64,000 nucleotides of DNA, taken from the NCBI GenBank assembly GCA_027563935.2, contig JANVAS020000222.1, forward strand, positions 5,394,001 to 5,458,000, read 5' to 3'. Shown here in pieces: positions 1-10,808 of the stretch; the first letter of the stretch is position 1; every line of letters starts with the position of its first letter. A model generated the notes under the pieces. That model had not been told where the DNA came from, ran no database searches, and saw only the letters and a program-made list of their open reading frames with translations. The stretch is from Costus lasius (Eukaryota; Streptophyta; Magnoliopsida; Zingiberales; Costaceae). The translations under genes and the position numbers were made by a program.

Positions 1-2202
1 ATCTACCGGCTCAGGCTCATCCATCTGTGCTTGACTACTTTGTCCTTCTTCTGGAATCTCATCCAGCTTTATTTCTCTCCCACTGGCCTCTTGCAGAAGA
101 AATTCCTTCTCAAGAAATATGGCCGTCCGAGCAACAAATACCTTGTTCTCCTTGGGATCGAAGAAATAATAACCCTTAGTTTCCTTAGGGTAACCGACAA
201 AGATGCATTTGTCAGATCTGCTCTCTAGTTTCCCAGAGGCGAGCTTTTTGACATAAGCCTCGCAACCCCAGATCCTGATAAATGTCAAGCTAGGCTGTTT
301 CCCATACCATAATTCATATGGCGTCTTTGAAACTGCCTTGGATGGCACTCGGTTTAGTACTTTTGCAGCTGTTTCCAGTGCAAAACCCCAAAAGGAGTAT
401 GGTAGAGTAGCCTGACTCATCATAGAACGAACCATATCAAGTAACGTTCTATTTCTCCTCTCGGACACACCATTCCACTGCGGTGTTCCTGGCGGAGTGA
501 GCTGTGAGATAATCCCACACTCCTTCAGATAGTCAGTAAACGTATGACTTAGGTATTCTCCACCTCGATCAGAACGAAGTGCCTTGATATTTCGGCCTAA
601 CTGATTTTGTACTTCATTTTTGAACTCTTTGAACTTGTCAAAAGATTCACTTTTATGTCTCATTAAATAGACATACCCATACCTACTGAAATCATCAGTA
701 AAGGTAATGAAGTACTGATAGCCACCTCTGGCATGTTTACTAAATGGCCCACACACATCACTGTGTATAAGGTCAAGTAAACCTGAAGCCCTTTGACCTT
801 TATGAGGAAAAGGTGACTTCGTCATTTTACCCATCAAACAAGCTTTGCATGTATCAATCTCCTCACAGGAGAATGATCCCAGCAGTCCATGATCATGCAA
901 CCGCTTAATGCGTTTCTTGTTAATATAGCCTAAAGGACTATGCCATAGCAAGGTGCTGTGATCAGCATACTTGGCTTTCTTGTTATCAATGTTTTGTATA
1001 GAATGTTCCATGTCCAACATGAATAACCCATTGTTAATTGAACCAGTCGCATACACAATATTATCATAAGTTAAAACACACTTTGAAATCTTGCATTCAA
1101 AGGCAAATCCTTTCCTGACAAGAGCAGGAATAGAGATAATATTCTTGGTAATACTGGGTACAAAATAACAATTGTTTAATTCCAATACAATGCCAGATGG
1201 TAAAGAAATGAAATAGTCTCCTACAGCAACAGCAGCAACCCGTGCCCCGTTTCCAACTCGTAGGTCTACCTCATGCTGTCCCACCTGCCTTCTTCTCTTG
1301 AGTTCCTGCACATTTGAACAAATGTGAACTCCACATGCAGTGTCCAACACCCATGATATAGAAGAAGATGAAACCATGACTTCCGTCACGTATATACCTG
1401 AGCCAGAAGCAATGCTTCCCCTCTTATCTCCTTGGAGCGCTTTGCAGTCCTTTTTCCAGTGACCCAGCTGGCCACAGTGGAAACACCTGTTATCCTTCGA
1501 CCGCTTCACCTTCTGTTTCAGAGCCTTGCTGTAATTCTTGACAGGGGCCCTGCCCTTCTTCCCCTTCTTCTTGTTCCTAGAAGGAACCATCAAGACAGAG
1601 GTTGAAGGCTTACCCTTCAGAGTTTCCTCAGTAGTCAAGAGCATATTCAGCAGCTCTGCCGGCGTACAATCGATTTTGTTCATATTAAAGTTAATGATGA
1701 ACGCATCGAAAGAAGGCGGGAGAGACTGCAGAATAATATCTACAGCAAGCTCCTGGTTGATGGTATGCCCCAGTTTCTCTAGAGCCTCCTTGTGCCCAAT
1801 CATCTTGAGCACGTGAGCTCCCACTGGGCTCCCTTCAGCCAGTTTGCTCTGAAAGAAGAGCTTCGTCAGATTATAGCGCTCAGTCCTCGCCTGTGCAGCA
1901 TACAGCATCTTGAGGTTCGCTATAATCTCTATAGCCGACATATCCTCATGCTGACGCTGCAGCGGTGGCGTCATAGACGCTAGCATCAGGCAAGCGACAT
2001 CAATGCTATCATTGACGTGCTTTTCGTAGGCATCCCGAACCGCCCTTGCGGCGTTCGGAGCGGGCTGCGGCGGTATCGCCGTCTCGAGGACATACAGTTT
2101 CCTCTCTGCCTTAAGAACGATCTTAAGGTGTCCAAACCAGTCAGAGAAGTTCGGCCCAGTAAACTTCTCCCTTTCCAGTAGGGATCGCACATTGAAGCTC
2201 AT
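1..2202 (-). CDS. Copy A: Gag-Pol polyprotein of an Angela-like Ty1/copia element, 5' part
   Basis: Polyprotein that would form the virus-like particle and supply protease, integrase and reverse transcriptase/RNase H. The window edge cuts it in the C-terminal part of integrase, after 734 codons. I read the frame from the ATG at 2202 to base 1 and found no stop. Seen in order: Gag with a UBN2-like region (about residues 1-200), a Lys-rich stretch, one zinc knuckle of CX2CX4HX4C type (about 240-253), a protease site DTACG (about 286), then the integrase HHCC finger and the start of the D,D35E core. The start is chosen because MSFNVRSLLERE matches the start of every other copy. Residue 15 is Thr where the others have Ala. 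Downstream domains lie outside the window, so intactness of the whole ORF is unknown. The Angela assignment rests on similarity to BARE-1-like proteins as I know them. Confidence 0.9.
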   Translation of the reverse strand, partial: MSFNVRSLLEREKFTGPNFSDWFGHLKIVLKAERKLYVLETAIPPQPAPNAARAVRDAYEKHVNDSIDVACLMLASMTPPLQRQHEDMSAIEIIANLKMLYAAQARTERYNLTKLFFQSKLAEGSPVGAHVLKMIGHKEALEKLGHTINQELAVDIILQSLPPSFDAFIINFNMNKIDCTPAELLNMLLTTEETLKGKPSTSVLMVPSRNKKKGKKGRAPVKNYSKALKQKVKRSKDNRCFHCGQLGHWKKDCKALQGDKRGSIASGSGIYVTEVMVSSSSISWVLDTACGVHICSNVQELKRRRQVGQHEVDLRVGNGARVAAVAVGDYFISLPSGIVLELNNCYFVPSITKNIISIPALVRKGFAFECKISKCVLTYDNIVYATGSINNGLFMLDMEHSIQNIDNKKAKYADHSTLLWHSPLGYINKKRIKRLHDHGLLGSFSCEEIDTCKACLMGKMTKSPFPHKGQRASGLLDLIHSDVCGPFSKHARGGYQYFITFTDDFSRYGYVYLMRHKSESFDKFKEFKNEVQNQLGRNIKALRSDRGGEYLSHTFTDYLKECGIISQLTPPGTPQWNGVSERRNRTLLDMVRSMMSQATLPYSFWGFALETAAKVLNRVPSKAVSKTPYELWYGKQPSLTFIRIWGCEAYVKKLASGKLESRSDKCIFVGYPKETKGYYFFDPKENKVFVARTAIFLEKEFLLQEASGREIKLDEIPEEGQSSQAQMDEPEPVD

Positions 2203-4022
2203 GGTGTTCGTTGCTGCAGGAATCTACAACAAGCAAGAACAGCAAGGTTAGTATCAATGTTCAGAATCAATCCAGGACTTAAGAAAGATTCTTTTCTCAC
2301 TATTTTGTCTGACTGAAAAATCCAGTAAGCAGTCCGAAAGAGTAACACTCTTTTAGTGAGATGGGATCCAGATTTCATACTTGGTCTCCGCGTCCCGCTC
2401 AGGCGAGATAAGATGCACAGAGATGACAAGCACTAATTTCTGGTAGGCTGTCCCAGCCAATCGCCAACCCGTGCGATTCCCCTTCATCTGGGCAATCCAG
2501 CAGACTGTGCCAACTGAGTTGGTACAACACAGTCTCTGATCCCACAGATGGCTGCCTCCATGTGCTACCATATGCGCCACATATGTAGACTACATGGTCA
2601 AGCTGACCTGACCTACTCCCTGGACCACCACGTGCTATGCTGAGCAACGAGAAGGGATAAATCCCTGCTCTGTAACACGCAGGTGTAATCCAGCACCGTC
2701 TGAAGATAGATGGACGTGCCCACTGAGTGGGTTCAACACGGCTCCAACGATAGTCAGAACGGTGAGGTTTCGCGTCAGAAGGCTTACGAGCTTGATATAT
2801 TAGCGTTGGATTTTAACGGTCTTTTTATCTTCTTACTATCAGGCATATTCTATGGCTATAGCAGAAGATAAACATAAACATGCAATTCTAATTATTTAAA
2901 TAATAAATAGAAAGCATGATCTTATGTGGTAAAAAGCCCATGAACCCTAGTAAGACCTTAATTTTACTTAAGTCTTCACTTGAGCTCCATTGCATCTCAT
3001 CTGGTCCAACCCAGTGCCCTAGCGCCAAGAGCACCTCAGGTGCACCACCAGGTGAATGCCCCTCTTGGATGTGTGCCTTTGTGCTCTTGTCTAATCAAAC
3101 ACAATTTGATCTATCTAGACAAGCTTTGACTCGCAGGTCAATTATACAATAAATTAATGAAAAAGTGATTCGCAGATCACAATAATATTAACTTATAATT
3201 TACCAGGCACGCAGGCCCCAGCACAGCACACATTAGGGCAACCCACATAAGATTAAATAAACAAGCATAGGCATCAATCAACATGTGATCCATTCATGAA
3301 ATTAAAATTTTGAAAAAACCCATGGCATCAATTTTAATTTCCTTATGAGCCCTATAACCTTACAATGGTCCATTGATGGGGATCCACTCATCCATCTAGT
3401 TAGATCCTTTCCCCTTGCATGCACCGAGTCCTAACTGACCCGAGTTGACCTAATGGTCAACCATGCATGCGCCAAGGGCTGAACCACCATCATGAGTTTT
3501 GGCAAGCGGGTGTGACCCCGGGCCTAACTCAAGTGTGTTCAGAAGTTGTCTCAACCAGACCTCGCTACACGCCTTGGATGCAGTCGACCTATAGCCACCT
3601 CGTGCTTGCGCACAGGTGCTATCTAGTCAACCCATCTAGGCTGTCAGATGGTCTGATCAGACTAGTTGGATCTAACCTAGAAGATGCTTTCAACCCCATC
3701 AACCCATCTAAGGATTTATGGTAGGAGCACCTTAGATCTAATCAGCCGCGCAAGATGTAAGTTTTATAAAACATATAGATCAAGCGCAAACAATCAAACA
3801 ACATGCTTCATTTATGTTGATAACCCTTAGATCTAAGGGGGTCCCCTTCAAGGGGGAGCGCAAACTTTTGGGGGTCCCCTTCAAGGGGGAGCGCAAACTT
3901 TAGGTAACCATGATACAAGCGCAAAGTTCATGTAACCAAATCATCAAGTAAGCGCAAAATCATCAAGTAAGCGCAACATGTATGGATCACATCAGCAAAC
4001 ATAATAGCATGCATAGAGCCAA
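2203..4022 (-). other. Copy A: untranslated leader between PBS and gag
   Basis: About 1.8 kb of leader RNA sequence between the primer binding site and the gag ATG. Long leaders are usual for Angela/BARE-type elements. It holds short sense ORFs of 68-82 codons (for example 2199-2429, 2353-2580, 2399-2647) that recur in the leaders of B, D and H and could act as upstream ORFs; no function can be claimed. This leader lacks the tRNA-like insert seen in B and H. No longer gene is visible. Confidence 0.8.
3837..3902. repeat. Tandem pair of 33-bp hairpin modules in the leader of copy A
   Basis: Two head-to-tail units start at 3837 and 3870. Each holds the near-palindrome CCCCTTCAAGGGG followed by GAGCGCAAACTT. 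The same module occurs at the PBS-side end of several LTRs of this family (39334, 57404, 61201, 13259), so LTR-end sequence appears to have been copied into the leader. Confidence 0.85.
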
Positions 4023-4034
4023 GCTCTGATACCA
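4023..4034 (-). other. Copy A: primer binding site (tRNA-iMet type)
   Basis: The minus strand reads TGGTATCAGAGC, complementary to the 3' end of plant initiator-Met tRNA, two bases from the LTR end. It fixes the element orientation as minus and marks the adjoining LTR as the 5'LTR. Confidence 0.95.
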
Positions 4035-4036
4035 AT

Positions 4037-5740
4037 TGAAGAAACCCCTTAAACAAGGGGGGCAAAAACCCTAGTCATGGCGCTAATGAAAAATATGCTA
4101 GCGGAAGCAAGGGTTTAAGATCATTTGCATGCCATATGTTCAACTATAACCGATTGAATAGATTGAGAGGGAAATTCATACCAACGCCATATGCTTGGAA
4201 GTCGGCTTGGATGAAGAGAACAAATTAGATCTCCTCCACAAGTTCACACACAAGATGAAGATGCTTACTCCTTGCGGTCCCTTGTGCTAGCAAGACACCC
4301 AAGCTTTTTCTTTTGTCGAATGGAAAGGGGGTGATGAGATGATTCCCTCTTGGCCGAGAGCTCCTCTTGCCAAAGCTCCTCTCTTTTTTCCGATCGCCCA
4401 ACCAAAGAGCTAGGCGTTGAAGCAAAGAGCAAAACGCATATGCGTTTTTGGCGTTTGAGCAAAAACCGGTTTGATTACTTACCATAAATGGAAGACAATC
4501 AAGCCATGCGTTTAAGCCAACCCTAAAACGCCTATTGACATTGAACCAAGCGTTCACCTTTGTGAACCGGTTCAATCCAATAACGTCAAATCGACTTTGG
4601 TTCTTCAAACCAAACCGAAATAGCTCAAGCCACTTGGTCTAGACCAAATCGAACCCCAAGGCTCATGATCTAACTATTCATCTCCTGATGCCCCTGATCT
4701 CTTCGATCTAGCATCATCTCTCTCGATCGAAGCTTACCGATCTCAAGTCCTAATCAATCAAACATGATCAGACCAGATCTCACTTACAATCAGAGATTAA
4801 ATCCCTCTAATCTGAACTCAAAGAATTCAGTCCATACGATCTGACTCAAGTAAGCCATATCACCAAATTGTGCGACCCTGAGGGTTTCCTCTAAATGTCG
4901 GTAACGATAACTTACGTTATCACGATCAGTGAGGGGTATCTAGCAACACATCACTGTCTCCCGATATAAAGGAAAGAGTCTTCCAAGACTACTCCCAAAC
5001 CATAGCACAAGTGTGAATCAAACTCACAAGGCATACATGTATCCTTTGCCACTGGACGTTCTTATTGGACAAGCATGTCAAGCCTGTAACTCCAATACGA
5101 TGAGCATGATTAGATCAGATGAACATAGTCATCTGGGTATGGCCATACACTTCCTCAATCATCTCATATAGGGGGGGCCCCTTAGAACATCACACTCCTT
5201 GAACAAGGAGACGGCAATCCTATATCTATCACAAGTGCCCTAACCTGACTCAAGCTCACCATCCAAGATAGTCTATAATCATTATGTTTCAAATGATATT
5301 GAACTACCTCAAGACAATGACAATCATCATTTAGAAACACAAGTGATCTCCAGTCAGAGGACATGTGCCACTTGCTGCTTACAGGGATCATTCACATCGT
5401 GACAAGCAATGGAATATCCCAGTAGGGTCTGTCCAGTACATCCAATGTACCTATGAGTCTACATCTTATCCCATGCTCGAAGCATCCTATAAGATTAGCA
5501 CTCATATTAGTCTCAATCATATCAAGGCTGTCTCAGTTCACCAAGATATCTCGACTAAGGACTTATAGCCTGTCAGCCTAGCTGAACAGCTTTGAGACAT
5601 TATTCAGAAGTACACTTATTACAGCAGACAAGGTAACAATCTGAATAACAACCATTCCTTTATAAACACAAGAGTTTATTACATGATACTTTTACAATCC
5701 CAAAGGCCTCAAACATTAGCCTTAAGGGCATACCCCAACA
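4037..5740 (-). mobile_element. Copy A: 5'LTR (Angela-like copia), inserted in pol of copy B
   Basis: LTR of 1704 bp. On the minus strand it opens TGTTGGGGTATGCCC (right end) and closes ...TTCA next to the PBS (left end). The right flank is pol of copy B at about codon 1072, so A inserted into B. The presumed right copy of the target duplication is GCCGA; the left copy lies outside the window. The short ORFs inside on both strands are not taken as genes. Confidence 0.92.
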
Positions 5741-8700
5741 GCCGAAGCATAAGGCGTATTGTCCATTTCATCTTTCTCAGTCTGTGTTTGTGGACACTGA
5801 CTCTTTGAAAGATTCAGACCATGTCTGACTGGAAGATATCCTCGTTTAGAATTCTCTAAATGAAATCTCTCCAGGACCTTATCGATGTAAGTACTCTGGC
5901 ACAGCCCGAGAAGCCTCTTAGATCTATCCCTGTAGATCTTCACACCTAACACATAGGCTGCTTCTCCTAAATCTTTTATCTGGAAACATTTCCTCAGCCA
6001 TGCCTTCACAGCATGCATTTCAGGAATGTCATTTCCAATGATCAAGATGTCATCGACGTAGAGGACTAGAAAAGTAATCACGCTCCCACTAAACCTCTTA
6101 TATACACACGGGTCATCCTCGTTCTTGATGAAACCAAATTCAGTAACTGATTCATCAAAACGAATATTCCAGCTTCTTGATGCTTGCTTAAGTCCATAAA
6201 TGGACTTCTTTAACTTGCATATCTTATGACGATCTGCTGGATTAGTGAAACCTTCTGGTTGTGTCATGTACACATCCTCATCCAGATTTCCATTCAGGAA
6301 AGCTGTTTTTCACATCCATCTGCCAGATCTCATAATCATAGTATGCAGCTATCGCGAAAAGAATCCGAATAGACTTAAACATGGCTACAGGTGAGAAAGT
6401 TTCATCATAATCTATCCCGTAGATTTGTTTGAAACCTTTCGCAACTAGCCTGCCTTTATAGGTAACTACGTTACCATCCATGTCAATCTTCTTCTTGAAG
6501 ATCCATTTACAGCCTATAGGGATAACTCCCGGAGGCGGATCAACCAAATCCCAAACTTGGTTATCTGACATGGAGTCCATCTCGGCGCACATAGCTTCAA
6601 GCCATCTCGCTGACTCTGGTCCACTGACCGCATCCGCATAAGTGAGGGGTTCATCATTATCAATGATGTAGACTCCGTCATAACGCTCAGATTGTCGACG
6701 GATCCTTCCCGATCTTCGCGGTTCCCGTGATATCTGAGCCTCAGGTTGTTCAATAACCTGTTCTACCGGCTTAGGCTCATCCAACTGTGCTTGACTACTT
6801 TGTCCTTCCTCTGGATTCTCATCCAGCTTTATTTCTCTCCCACTGGCCTCTTGCAGAAGAAACTCCTTCTCAAGAAATATGGCCGTCCGAGCAACAAATA
6901 CCTTGTTCTCTTTGGGATCGTAGAAATAATAACCCTTAGTTTCCTTAGGGTAACCGACAAAGATACATTTGTCAGATCTGCTCTCTAGTTTCCCAGAGGC
7001 GAGCTTTTTGACATAAGCCTCGCAGCCCCAGATCCTGATAAATGTCAAGCTTGGCTGTTTCCCATACCATAACTCATATGGCGTCTTTGAAACTGCCTTG
7101 GATGGCACTCGGTTTAGTACCTTTGCAGCTGTTTCCAGCGCAAAACCCCAAAAGGAGTATGGAAGAGTAGCCTGACTCATCATAGAACGAACCATATCAA
7201 GTAACGTTCTATTTCTCCTCTCGGACACACCATTCCATTGCGGTGTTCCTGGCGGAGTGAGCTGTGAGATGATCCCACACTCCTTCAGATAGTCAGTAAA
7301 CGCATGACTTAGGTATTCACCACCTCGATCTGAGCGAAGTGCCTTGATATTTCGGCCTAGCTGATTCTGTACTTCATTTTTGAACTCTTTGAACTTGTCA
7401 AAAGATTCACTTTTATGTCTCATTAAAAAGACATACCCATACCTACTGAAATCATCAGTAAAGGTAATGAAGTACTGATAGCCACCTCTGGCATGTTTAC
7501 TAAATGGCCCACACACATCACTGTGTATAAGGTCAAGTAAACCTGAAGCCCTTTGACCTTTGTGAAGAAAAGGTGACTTCGTCATTTTACCCATTAAACA
7601 AGCCTTGCATGTATCAATCTCCTTGTAGGAGAATGATCCCAGCAGTCCATGATCATGCAACCGCTTAATGCGTTTCTCGTTAATATGGCCTAAACGACTA
7701 TGCCATAGCAAGGTGCTGTCATCAGCATACTTGGCTTTCTTAATATCAATTTGCTGTATAGAACATTCCATGTCCAACATGTATAACCCATTGTTAATTG
7801 AACCAGTTGCATAAACAATATTATCAAAAGACAAAATACACTTTGAAATATTGCATTCAAAGGAAAATCCCTTCCTGACAAGAGCAGGAATGGAGATAAT
7901 ATTTTTAGTAATACTGGGAACAAAATAACAATTGTTTAGTTCCAATACAAGTCCAGATGGTAAAGAAATGAAATAGTCTCCTACAGCAACAGCAGCAACC
8001 CGTGCCCCGTTTCCAACGCGTAGGTCCACCTCATGCTGTCCCACCTGTCTTCTTCTCTTGAGTTCCTGTACATTTGAACAAATGTGAACTCCACATGCAG
8101 TATCCAACACCCATGATATAGAAGAAGAGAACATGACCTCAGTCACGAATATACCTGAGCCAGAAGCGAAGCTTCCCCTCTTATCTCCTTGGAGCGCTTT
8201 ACAGTCCTTTTTCCAGTGACCCATCTGGCCACAGTGGAAACACCTGTATTCCTTGGACCACTTAACCTTCTGCTTCAGAGCCTTGCTGTAGCTCTTGACA
8301 GGGGCCTTGCCCTTCTTCCCCTTCTTCTTGTTCCTAGAAGGAACCATCAAGACAGAGGTTGAAGGCTTACCCTTCAGAGTCTCCTCAGTGGTGAGGAGCA
8401 TATTCAGCAGCTCTGCCGGAGTACAATCGATTTTGTTCATATTAAAGTTAATAATGAATGCGTCGAATGAAGGCGGGAGAGACTGTAGAATAATATCCAC
8501 AGCAAGCTCCTGGTTGATGGTGTGCCCCAGTTTCTCCAGAGCTTCCTTGTGCCCAATCATCTTGAGCACGTGAGCTCCCACTGGGCTCCCTTCAGCCAGT
8601 TTGCTCTGAAAGAAGAGCTTCGTCAAATTGTAGCGCTCTGTCCTCGCCTGTGCAGCATACAGCATCTTGAGGTTCGCTATAATCTCTATAGCCGACATAT

Positions 8701-8959
8701 CCTCATGCTGACGCTGCAGCGGTGGCGTCATAGACGCTAGCATCAGGCAAGCGACATCAATGCTATCATTGACGTGCTTTTCATAGGCTTCCCGAACCGC
8801 CCTTGCGGCGTTCGGAGCGGGCTGCGGCGGTATCGCCGTCTCGAGGACATACAGTTTCCTCTCTGCCTTAAGAACGATCTTAAGGTGTCCAAACCAGTCA
8901 GAGAAGTTCGGCCCAGCAAACTTCTCCCTTTCCAGTAGGGATCGCACATTGAAGTTCAT
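5741..8959 (-). pseudogene. Copy B: Gag-Pol, frameshifted and interrupted by copy A
   Basis: Angela-like Gag-Pol starting with MNFNVRSLLERE at 8959. Gag, zinc knuckle (CFHCGQMGHWKKDC), protease DTACG, integrase (HHCC and D,D35E) and the start of reverse transcriptase are open to 6306-6310. There a run of five T (four in copies F, G and H) shifts the frame and the ORF ends at 6278. The other frame continues through the reverse transcriptase, including its YVDD box, and stops being copia at 5741, where the LTR of copy A begins. The missing RNase H end should lie left of A, outside the window. The frameshift falls just before the conserved TAFLNGNLDED segment. Apart from this base and the insertion I see no other lesion. 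Confidence 0.92.
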
Positions 8960-10794
8960 GGTGTTCGTTGCTGCAGGTATCTACAACAATGCAAGAACAG
9001 CAAGGTCAGTATCAATGTATAAGAATCAATCAGGACTTAAGAAAGATTCTTTTTCTCACTATTTTATCTGGCTGAAAAATCCAGCAAAACAGCCCGAAAG
9101 AGTAGTACTCTTTTAGTGAGATGGGATCCGGATTTCATACTTGGTCTCCGCGTCCCGCTCAGGCGAGATAAGATGCACAGAGAGTACAAGCACTAATCTC
9201 CGGTAGGCATTCCCTGCCGATCGCCAACCCGTGCGATTCCCCTTCATCTGGGCAATCCAGCAGACTGTGCCAACTGAGTTGGTACAACACAGTCTCTGAC
9301 CCCACAGATGGCTGCCTCCATGTGCTACCATATGCGCCACATATGTAGCCTACACGGTCAAGCTGACCCGACCTACTCCCTGGACCACCATGTGCTATGC
9401 TGAGCAACGAGAAGGGATAAATCCCTACTCTGTAACACACAGGTGTAGTCCCACACCGTCTGAAGATAGATGGACGTGCCCACTGAGTGGGTACAACACG
9501 GCTCCAACGATAATCAGAACAGTGAGGTTTCGCGTCAGAAGGCTTACGAGCTTGATATTAAGCGTTGGATTTTCACGGTCTTTTATCTTCTTCACTATCA
9601 TGCAATTCCTATGGTGATAGCAGAAGATAAACTTAATCATGCAATTCTAATATTTAAACAATAAATAAAAGAAAGCATGAATCTTATGTGGTAAAAGCCC
9701 ATAGCCCTAGTGAGACCTTAACCTAACTTAAGTCTTCACTTGCTCTTCATGGGTCTTTTGCTGCTCATCTGGCCCAAACCAGTGCCCAAGCGCCAATTAC
9801 AGCACAGGTGCGCCCACCAGGTAAATGCGCCTGGTCCCAGAGTCGAACCCTGGACCTCCCACCTGGTCTAGCCACTGCTGCATGCGCCTCTGCCAAGTGC
9901 GCTCTGTGCTCTTGTCTAATTAAATTACAAATTTAACTATCTAGACAAGATTGACACGCAGGTCAATTACAATTTTATAAATTAAAGCGATGTGATGCGC
10001 AGATCACAATAATTAATTTACAATTTTTAAATCCCAGGCACGCAGGCCCCAGCACAGCACACAATTAATATGAGCAGCCCACATAAGACTAAATAGACAA
10101 ACATATGCATCCAATCAGCAATCATGTGATCCATAAAAATTAAAATTTTCGAAAAGCCCCATGGGATCAATTTTAATTTCCTTATTCGCCCTTACTACCT
10201 TACAACGGTCCATTACTAGGGATCCACTCATCCAACCTAGTCAGATCCACTGCCCTTGCATGCACCAAGTCCTAACTGACTTGAGTCGACCATAAGGTCA
10301 ACCATGCATGCGCCAGGGCTGAACAACCACAATGAGGTCTGGCAAGCGGGTGTGACCCCGGGCCTAACTCATGTGTGTTCATAAGTTGTCTCAATCAGAC
10401 ATCGCTACACACCTGTCTGCAGTCGACCTATAGCCACCATAGGCTTGCGCCAAGGTGCTAACTGGTCGACCCATTCAGGCTGTCAGATGGTCTGATCAGA
10501 CTGTTGGATCTAACCTAGGGGATGACTTCAACCCTAGTAACCCGTCTAAGGGTTTACAGTAAGGCCTTAGATCTATAGTGAGTCGCGCATGTGTTTAAGT
10601 TTTTAAGAAAACCAACAACATTGTAAATGCGCCAAGACATCAAACATGCGCAAGATATAGAAACATACATATGGATGTATTTTCGCAAGATGATACATAA
10701 TATCATGAAACTTTCGCATGTCAATTAGATCTAGGCATATGCGCAAATATGGATCAAACATTAAGCAATCATAAAAACATGCATGATAAACTTG
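8960..10794 (-). other. Copy B: untranslated leader
   Basis: About 1.8 kb between gag and PBS. It belongs to the same leader type as H and carries an extra tRNA-like patch near 9800-9900. Sense ORFs of 75 codons (9113-9340) and 93 codons (9159-9440) are shared with other leaders. Nothing else gene-like is seen. Confidence 0.8.
9800..9900 (-). repeat. tRNA-like (Pol III box-bearing) patch in the leader of copy B
   Basis: On the minus strand GGTTCGACTCT (9839-9849) is a close match to the B box of tRNA genes and tRNA-derived SINEs. A loose A-box-like string (GCAGCAGTGGC) lies roughly 40 bp upstream of it. The patch is absent at the matching place in leaders A and D and present in H. It could be a SINE relic or a chance match. 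Confidence 0.35.
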
Positions 10795-10806
10795 GCTCTG
10801 ATACCA
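10795..10806 (-). other. Copy B: primer binding site (tRNA-iMet type)
   Basis: The minus strand reads TGGTATCAGAGC, two bases from the LTR end at 10809. Confidence 0.95.
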
Positions 10807-10808
10807 AT

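Noticed and set aside
3837..3902. CRISPR-like short repeats
   Set aside because: Only two units with no spacers, in a retrotransposon leader of a plant genome.
5182..5568. Overlapping sense and antisense ORFs of 60-69 codons that recur in most copia LTRs (for example 18225-18434 minus and 18408-18602 plus)
   Set aside because: The LTRs are recent copies of one another, so shared open frames are expected without selection. The products match nothing I recognise.
8295..8573. Plus-strand ORF of 92 codons (MTGALPFFPFF...) present in several copies
   Set aside because: It lies antisense to gag over the Lys-rich linker and is a shadow of the real frame.
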